This document shows positions 61,701 through 64,000 of a stretch of 64,000 nt of DNA, piece after piece (within the stretch, counting starts at the first letter, position 1; each line of letters opens with the position of its first letter). Position numbers and translations under genes: made by a program. Location of the stretch: contig JAJVDF010000464.1 in NCBI GenBank assembly GCA_022410635.1, forward strand, positions 34,758 to 98,757. Direction: 5' to 3'. This DNA is from Tretioscincus oriximinensis. Lineage: Eukaryota; Chordata; Lepidosauria; Squamata; Gymnophthalmidae. The notes beneath the pieces were generated by a model that saw nothing but the letters and a program-made list of their open reading frames with translations, was not told the DNA's origin and made no database searches.

Positions 61701-62821
61701 ATCAATACTTGAGTTAGAACATGATATGTATGCCACCCTATGGTTGGCCGCCCTGAGACCTTCAGGTATAGGACGGGATATAAATACAAATAAATAAATA
61801 AATAACATAAGAGGAGCCCTGCTGAATGTGGGCAGAGCCCATCTAGTCCTATATTCTGTTTCAAATAGAGACCCACCAATTGCACCTGGGCAGTCTCAAG
61901 CACAAGAATGCAAAATCTTCACCTGTACTTGACTCCAGGAACATCTTATCTAATATATACTGCTCAAAACAATTAAGGGAACACTTTAATATAACAGTGT
62001 ATGTTAAAGTGTTCCCTTAATTGTTTTGAGCACTATACATCCCTTAACTGTACAGCTGTTATATGTTCTGTATCCTCATGAAATTCTGCCGTTTTACTTG
62101 TTAACATTATCCTCAGGTTAATCATAGCATTTATCTCTTTTTCCACTATCTCCCAGTAATCTTGTACATCTCATTTATTTATTTGTACTTATATCCCGCC
62201 CTATAGCCGAAGGTCTCAGGGCGGCCAACCATAGGGTGTCACACATAGCTTTTGTTGTGTTCTCCACAACAGACATCCTGTGAAGGTGGGATTTAGAGAG
62301 TTCAAAGAACTGTGACTGGCCAAAGGTCACCCAGCTGGCTTTCATAGAGGAGTGGGGAATTGAACCGGTGAACTACCAGATGCGAGTCCAACATTTTAAC
62401 CACTACAACAAACTGGCTCTCTTCACATTTCCATATCATATGTATAGACCCATGCCAACACACTAGATTTTCTATTTAACGATAACTTGTACTGATAAAA
62501 ACAACATTATAAAGACTACAGGCTGTATCCACTGAAGAGCAATGGAATATACGCTTTTTGAGCCTCACGGAATGCATGTTAAGATTTCTATGCCTGATGT
62601 TTAAGAATTCCGTTCTTCATGTTTCATCAGAAGCAAAACATGAGAAACTTGTTTCTCCAAGGCGTCGTGCTAACTCTTAGGGCTCATAGGTATGTTTCTG
62701 GTTCTACCAAATCAAAGAGGAGTGTACATGTTTTAATCTAATTGTGTGTTTACTTTGTAGATCGGAGGCCCCTAGTCAGACCATCACTGCTGCAGCAAGC
62801 ATTCCAGCCTATCCTGATATA
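40367..62821 (+). CDS. WDR93: WDR93 (WD repeat domain 93), 5' part, continues off the right edge
   Basis: WDR93 is a WD-repeat protein associated with motile cilia (family knowledge; proposed counterpart of a central-apparatus protein). Fourteen coding exons join with consistent phases: 40439-40708, 43759-43954, 47866-47930, 49832-49910, 51218-51375, 52201-52293, 52596-52637, 55867-55954, 57397-57580, 58297-58367, 58625-58711, 59808-59939, 61368-61581 and 62761-62821. The sum is 1740 nt, 580 codons, without a stop. Human WDR93 is roughly 690 residues, so about 100 remain outside. The N-terminus (IPSPTEKDWIKKD, FLLQDPDA, LPQPFRM) is the conserved start. WD-type segments include YIFVGHSTG, IVTIWD and LLATVDE. 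The region from 52201 to 52637 is lysine/glutamate-rich and low in complexity. One intron uses a GC donor (49911). Introns carry an L1-clade LINE, SINEs and foldback elements. Confidence 0.93.
40893..40965. mobile_element. P1 MITE, left half
   Basis: Starts GTCCTGTCCCCACTGAGCC then TTATTCTGGACTATAT, stopping at CATCTACAT. Confidence 0.65.
41185..41420 (+). repeat. Two-unit tandem duplication, period about 139 bp
   Basis: TCACTGCACCACCATTAGGG at 41191 recurs, slightly changed, at 41330. Each unit includes CAGCTCCTGAAGGCACCCTC and ends CTCATGCAC, and an A/T run separates them. A related piece is near 840-960. Confidence 0.8.
41421..43256. other. WDR93 intron 1, mostly unassigned
   Basis: 41540-41625 has GTCCCTTATTT repeats and ends GTGGCAACCCTAAT, probably a DNA-transposon end. 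The rest is unassigned. Confidence 0.5.
43360..43558 (+). mobile_element. LINE/SINE 3' end with (AATA)n tail
   Basis: It ends AGGGCGGGGTATAAATATAA then AATAAATAAATAATAAAT. A piece in the opposite orientation lies just before it (43257-43325), giving a small inverted pair. Confidence 0.55.
43610..43700. mobile_element. Tc1/mariner-like MITE remnant
   Basis: The left end CTATACTGTACACAAGATTG and the right end TTTTGGCAATATAGTGTATG are imperfect inverted repeats of a type known from Tc1-like elements. Confidence 0.6.
43759..43954 (+). CDS. WDR93: WDR93 coding exon 2
   Basis: 196 nt between TTTTTTTAG and TTGG|GTGAGT. Phase 0 in and 1 out. It encodes CIVASRDYIFVGHSTG and YLLATVDELG, WD-repeat-like strands. 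Confidence 0.92.
44522..44734 (+). repeat. Left 213-nt direct repeat flanking the LINE
   Basis: It begins GTAGGGTGTGGAAAG and ends AAGAAGACAAAGAA. It differs from the right copy at five substitutions and one single-base gap, about 97% identical. Confidence 0.9.
44735..46998 (+). mobile_element. 5'-truncated L1-clade LINE, disabled
   Basis: A 2.26-kb element in WDR93 intron 2. It encodes reverse transcriptase motifs (QFGFIKGRQ, KQGCPLSPL, the catalytic LYADDA) and a C-terminal CX3CX7HX4C motif (near 46399-46450), typical of the L1 clade. The 3' end has AATAAA followed by an A-rich tail. The frame is broken by a shift near 45000 and by in-frame stops at 46475-46477 (TGA) and 46670-46672 (TAG). 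The part between the catalytic motif and the thumb region looks internally shortened. There is no ORF1 or endonuclease. It is flanked by 213-nt direct repeats. Confidence 0.9.
46999..47212 (+). repeat. Right 214-nt direct repeat flanking the LINE
   Basis: It directly follows the A-rich tail of the LINE. Its end runs into the (GAA) tail of a minus-strand SINE (47204-47500), which was therefore present at the target before the insertion. Confidence 0.9.
47204..47500 (-). mobile_element. tRNA-derived SINE at the LINE target site
   Basis: (GAA) tail at 47208-47223, then TATACCCTGCTTTTCTCAAC and an inverted head near 47480. It abuts the right direct repeat of the L1-clade insertion. Confidence 0.8.
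47866..47930 (+). CDS. WDR93: WDR93 coding exon 3
   Basis: 65 nt between CATTCCAG and GTG|GTGAGT. It encodes GTARLFIFYKENLLYVRAIN. Phase 1 in and 0 out. It follows an intron that contains the LINE at 44735-46998. Confidence 0.88.
48691..48863. mobile_element. P2 foldback MITE in WDR93 intron
   Basis: The left arm CTAGCAAGGGGGTCTCATAG pairs with the right end CTATGAGACCTCCTTGCTAG. The arms extend roughly 60-70 nt with a few mismatches. Confidence 0.75.
49832..49910 (+). CDS. WDR93: WDR93 coding exon 4 (GC donor)
   Basis: 79 nt from CCCAATAG. It encodes EDISKRNACVALELSHGSDY and ends CAAG|GCAAGT. Only a GC donor keeps the frame into the exon at 51218, and AAG|GCAAGT is the usual context of GC donors. 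Confidence 0.85.
51218..51375 (+). CDS. WDR93: WDR93 coding exon 5
   Basis: 158 nt between CAACACAG and GAAG|GTCAGG. Phase 1 in and 0 out. It encodes SSEVWLEIYRLPKDSWLKEL. Confidence 0.9.
51565..51720 (+). mobile_element. Second tRNA-derived SINE family, fragment
   Basis: Head GTGTAATGGTTAGAGTGTC and body GGGTGACCTTGAGCTAGAC. Located in WDR93 intron sequence. Confidence 0.7.
51770..52045 (+). mobile_element. tRNA-derived SINE
   Basis: Contains GGTAAGCACCCTCTGCTGGC and GTGAGAAAAGCGGGGTATGA followed by a pyrimidine tail. The head is diverged. Confidence 0.75.
52201..52293 (+). CDS. WDR93: WDR93 coding exon 6
   Basis: 93 nt in phase 0 on both sides, between TTTTACCAG and AAAG|GTCAGA. The encoded segment is hydrophilic and rich in Lys and Glu (KEENPKHSKSKK), probably a flexible linker. 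Confidence 0.82.
52596..52637 (+). CDS. WDR93: WDR93 coding micro-exon 7 (14 codons)
   Basis: 42 nt between TTTATAG and ATG|GTAGGT, phase 0 on both sides. It encodes KKSGETQAAIPEDM. It keeps the frame but could be skipped without effect on it, so its inclusion is less certain than that of its neighbours. Confidence 0.7.
52638..53379. other. WDR93 intron, nothing recognised
   Basis: AT-rich sequence without recognisable repeat. The same applies to 53876-54949, 55051-55866, 56451-57396 and 58712-59389. Confidence 0.55.
53380..53597 (-). mobile_element. tRNA-derived SINE, inverted (left of a pair)
   Basis: Starts with TATACCCCACTTTTCTCACC; the head side meets the next SINE at 53597. Confidence 0.75.
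53598..53875 (+). mobile_element. tRNA-derived SINE (right of a pair)
   Basis: Head AATGGCTCAGTTGGCTAAGT, body CTTTAGCCAACCCAGC and (CTT)n tail at 53848-53870. Head-to-head with 53380-53597. Confidence 0.8.
54950..55050. mobile_element. P2 MITE fragment
   Basis: Contains GCTGCATAAGCTTTTGTGG and ACAAGTCTACTTTTTCAG, the left arm and centre. Confidence 0.55.
55867..55954 (+). CDS. WDR93: WDR93 coding exon 8
   Basis: 88 nt between TGATTATAG and ACAG|GTCAGA. Phase 0 in and 1 out. It encodes DLQQIITRVESRLNAPFLLL. Confidence 0.86.
56235..56450 (+). mobile_element. Second tRNA-derived SINE family (TCTAGTGGTAGAGTG head)
   Basis: Head GGTCTAGTGGTAGAGTGTCA is tRNA-like. The body has GACCTTGGGCTGGTCACAG and CACAAGGTGTCTGTTGTGAA. 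This fits the Sauria-type SINE pattern. Confidence 0.75.
57397..57580 (+). CDS. WDR93: WDR93 coding exon 9
   Basis: 184 nt between TTAATCTCAG and CCCAG|GTGAGA. Phase 1 in and 2 out. It encodes SPFEALMKSDEGNVIGLGYN and FNNTFQQFPEID. Confidence 0.9.
57770..57895 (+). mobile_element. tRNA-derived SINE, 3' part only
   Basis: From CACTAATCTGGTGGGGAAG to GGGTATAAAAACTAGATTC and a (TTC) tail. Confidence 0.75.
58297..58367 (+). CDS. WDR93: WDR93 coding exon 10
   Basis: 71 nt between TTCTTTCAG and TCAG|GTAACT. Phase 2 in and 1 out. It encodes YAVFHFLSSSRILSIGTEQ. Confidence 0.88.
58625..58711 (+). CDS. WDR93: WDR93 coding exon 11
   Basis: 87 nt between CTTCTCCAG and CCAG|GTAACA. Phase 1 on both sides. 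It encodes PIAFNIHWSKSQNLCFYFLS. Confidence 0.9.
59390..59650 (+). mobile_element. Second tRNA-derived SINE family, (ATAA)n tail
   Basis: Nearly full copy: head GTGTAGTGGTTAGAGTG, middle GACCTTGGGCCAGTCATAG, end GAGACCTTCGAGTATAGGGC and an (AATA)n tail at 59633-59658. Confidence 0.8.
59808..59939 (+). CDS. WDR93: WDR93 coding exon 12
   Basis: 132 nt between TTCTTTTAG and CTTG|GTGAGC. Phase 1 on both sides. It ends with a canonical WD strand, FACEDEIVTIWDRSLG. Confidence 0.93.
60249..60455 (+). mobile_element. tRNA-derived SINE, 3' truncated
   Basis: Head GAATGGCCCAGTAGCTTAGG and body TGAGCACCTTCCACTAGCC; it stops at CAGCCTTCGGGCA. Confidence 0.75.
60720..60900 (+). repeat. Pyrimidine-rich tract
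   Basis: TTCC/CTTC-rich low-complexity sequence in WDR93 intron sequence. Confidence 0.75.
61368..61581 (+). CDS. WDR93: WDR93 coding exon 13
   Basis: 214 nt between TTTCCAAG and ACAG|GTAAGA. Phase 1 in and 2 out. It encodes DNVIRSIQFMPCT and LLVLCANGFLHLIT, a further WD-like blade. Confidence 0.92.
61806..61942 (-). mobile_element. CR1/L2-superfamily LINE 3' end, short
   Basis: It begins ACATAAGAGGAGCCCTGCTG and contains CACCAATTGCACCTGGGCAG, the inverted form of the family's 3' end. It lies in WDR93 intron sequence. Confidence 0.75.
61960..62033. mobile_element. Short foldback MITE (P3), second copy
   Basis: Same arms as 13591-13664 (CTGCTCAAAACAATTAAGGG and its inverse), flanked by TATA on both sides. 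In WDR93 intron sequence. Confidence 0.8.
62160..62425 (-). mobile_element. Second tRNA-derived SINE family, inverted
   Basis: Inverted copy: CCCGCCCTATAGCCGAAGG at the 3' end, CACCCAGCTGGCTTTCATAG in the middle and the inverted head at 62385-62410. Confidence 0.8.
62761..62821 (+). CDS. WDR93: WDR93 coding exon 14 (last one inside the window)
   Basis: 61 nt between TTTGTAG and ATA|GTGAGT. Phase 2 in and 0 out. It encodes SEAPSQTITAAASIPAYPDI. No further matching exon was found up to 64000. Confidence 0.87.
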
Positions 62822-62964
62822 GTGAGTGTTTTTAATTACTTCCTGTGGAACATCTCCTGAGCCTTCTGGTTGCCAGGAGTGTAAAGTGTATGTGGGCAGT
62901 AGCAGGGATGCAGAGTTCCTTGTTTTCCTGTAATGCTCTAAACTGGAGTGTACCTAGACAAGGA

Positions 62965-63340
62965 TCTGGTGGATCTTCCATCAGAACGGAAGAAGGCAAA
63001 ATCTTTACCTATTCTTGGCTCCCTGAAAACGGTATTTCAGGAGTACTTCCTATTGCTCCATACTGGAGGCAGTTTCAAAAGACCCACCCTAGTAGCTATT
63101 TATACTCTTGGTGTCCATAAACTAATCTTCTCTTAAAGCTATCCAAGCTGTTGGCTACCTCCACCTCTTCTGGAAGTCCTCACCCTTCTGCCCATCAGCT
63201 TCAAGGAATGCCCCTGGTTCTAGTGTTGTGTGAAGAGAAAATCATTTTTCTCTATTCATCTTATCCATCCCATGCATTATTTCATACACTTCAATCAGAC
63301 CACCTCTTAAATGCTGCTTTTCAACTTATACTGAACCATC
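62965..63340 (-). mobile_element. CR1/L2-superfamily LINE fragment
   Basis: Inverted copy containing TGGTGTCCATAAACTAATC and CATCCCATGCATTATTTCAT, as in the 36616-37092 element. Confidence 0.7.
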
Positions 63341-64000
63341 AGAGCTCTTTGGCTGTTCAAAGTTACCAAATGCCTGTATATTGGCTCAGCAGTTCAGTAG
63401 CTTGGTATAATGTCCAAACAAATCAAGTTTGCATCCAAGTTTGCTTGGTTTATCGCTACAGTTTTTTTTGGGGATTATTCCTATCTTCATCTTGTCTGGC
63501 TCCAGAAGGACTGGGGTTGCCTCAGTAATTAGGGCCTTAAAAAGCACTGTGAGGCATGGTTCTGTTGATTATTGCAGGAACATACAGAATTTAACTCTTT
63601 CTAGGCATTCCTTCCTAGTTTGACTTCAAAGACCCAGTAGAAGTTTTATGCAGCTTCTCCAGCACAATGTCCAGTCTTTGTGCTATCATGGCACTGGGCA
63701 TTGCTTGCAGAAGCTGCCAAGATCTCCAATTCTGCCTTTGCGATCTTTGCCTGCTCTTAGTATGAGTGGAGTCTATAGGACTGTTGAATTTACGTAGGAA
63801 AAAAACAGCAATGGTGAATGGAAAACTCTTAGTTGTTTCCCCAAACTCAGGTGAGTTAAATTTGAAGGTTTTCCTTTGAATTCACCCACCCAGCAACAAG
63901 GGAAGCCATTGTGCTGGAGAAACTGCATAAATGTTCTACTGATTCTTTGAAGCCAAACTATACAGATCAGACAATCACAATCTAGGTGTCATAAGTATAT
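63341..64000. other. WDR93 intron at the right edge
   Basis: No exon with a matching phase-0 acceptor and a conserved translation was found. Confidence 0.5.

Overview
The window is vertebrate nuclear DNA, most likely from a squamate reptile (lizard or snake). The genes are split by introns with GT-AG (once GC-AG) boundaries. The interspersed repeats are the usual reptile mix: CR1-type LINEs, L1-clade LINEs, several tRNA-derived SINEs with (CTT)n or (ATAA)n tails, foldback DNA elements and solo LTRs. Species cannot be fixed from the sequence alone, and there are two single-base ambiguities (10740, 27158).

Three protein-coding genes were reconstructed by joining exons whose splice phases agree. 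From left to right they are PLIN1 (minus; last exon(s) beyond the left edge), PEX11A (minus; complete, 246 codons) and WDR93 (plus; the first 14 coding exons, 580 codons, 3' end beyond the right edge). This is the order and orientation known on human 15q26.1. PLIN1 coats adipocyte lipid droplets, PEX11A drives peroxisome elongation and division, and WDR93 is a WD-repeat protein linked to motile cilia. PLIN1 and PEX11A are both PPAR targets in mammals, so the 11-kb interval between them (17754-28866) is where a shared control element would be sought. PEX11A and WDR93 are divergent, sharing a GC-rich promoter of about 300 bp with ETS-like sites, an Sp1 box and a good RFX X-box (39139-39152).

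Layout: 1-520, 3' end of an L1-clade LINE. 1895-17753, PLIN1 exons and introns filled with SINEs, CR1 pieces and a 171-bp foldback. 17754-28866, intergenic, with a nested MITE cluster just to its left (16922-17540) and, inside it, GC-rich DNA elements (20151-21023) and two oppositely oriented solo LTRs (22103-22832, 24792-25528). 28867-38962, PEX11A, whose introns hold a GC-rich hAT-like MITE, a 1.1-kb GATA-type array and a mariner-type MITE. 38963-39186, shared promoter. 39187-62821, WDR93 with an L1-clade LINE (44735-46998). 62822-64000, intron sequence.

The most unusual observations are two insertions bounded by direct repeats far longer than expected: 213 nt around the LINE, and 56 bp directly abutting both ends of a solo LTR. 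There is also a 7-copy palindromic MITE family (called P1 here), a 209-bp mariner-type MITE nested inside one P1 copy, near-perfect foldbacks inside PLIN1 and WDR93 introns, an X-box in the PEX11A/WDR93 promoter, and a GC-AG intron in WDR93. No prokaryote-like system, CRISPR array, rRNA or true tRNA gene was seen.
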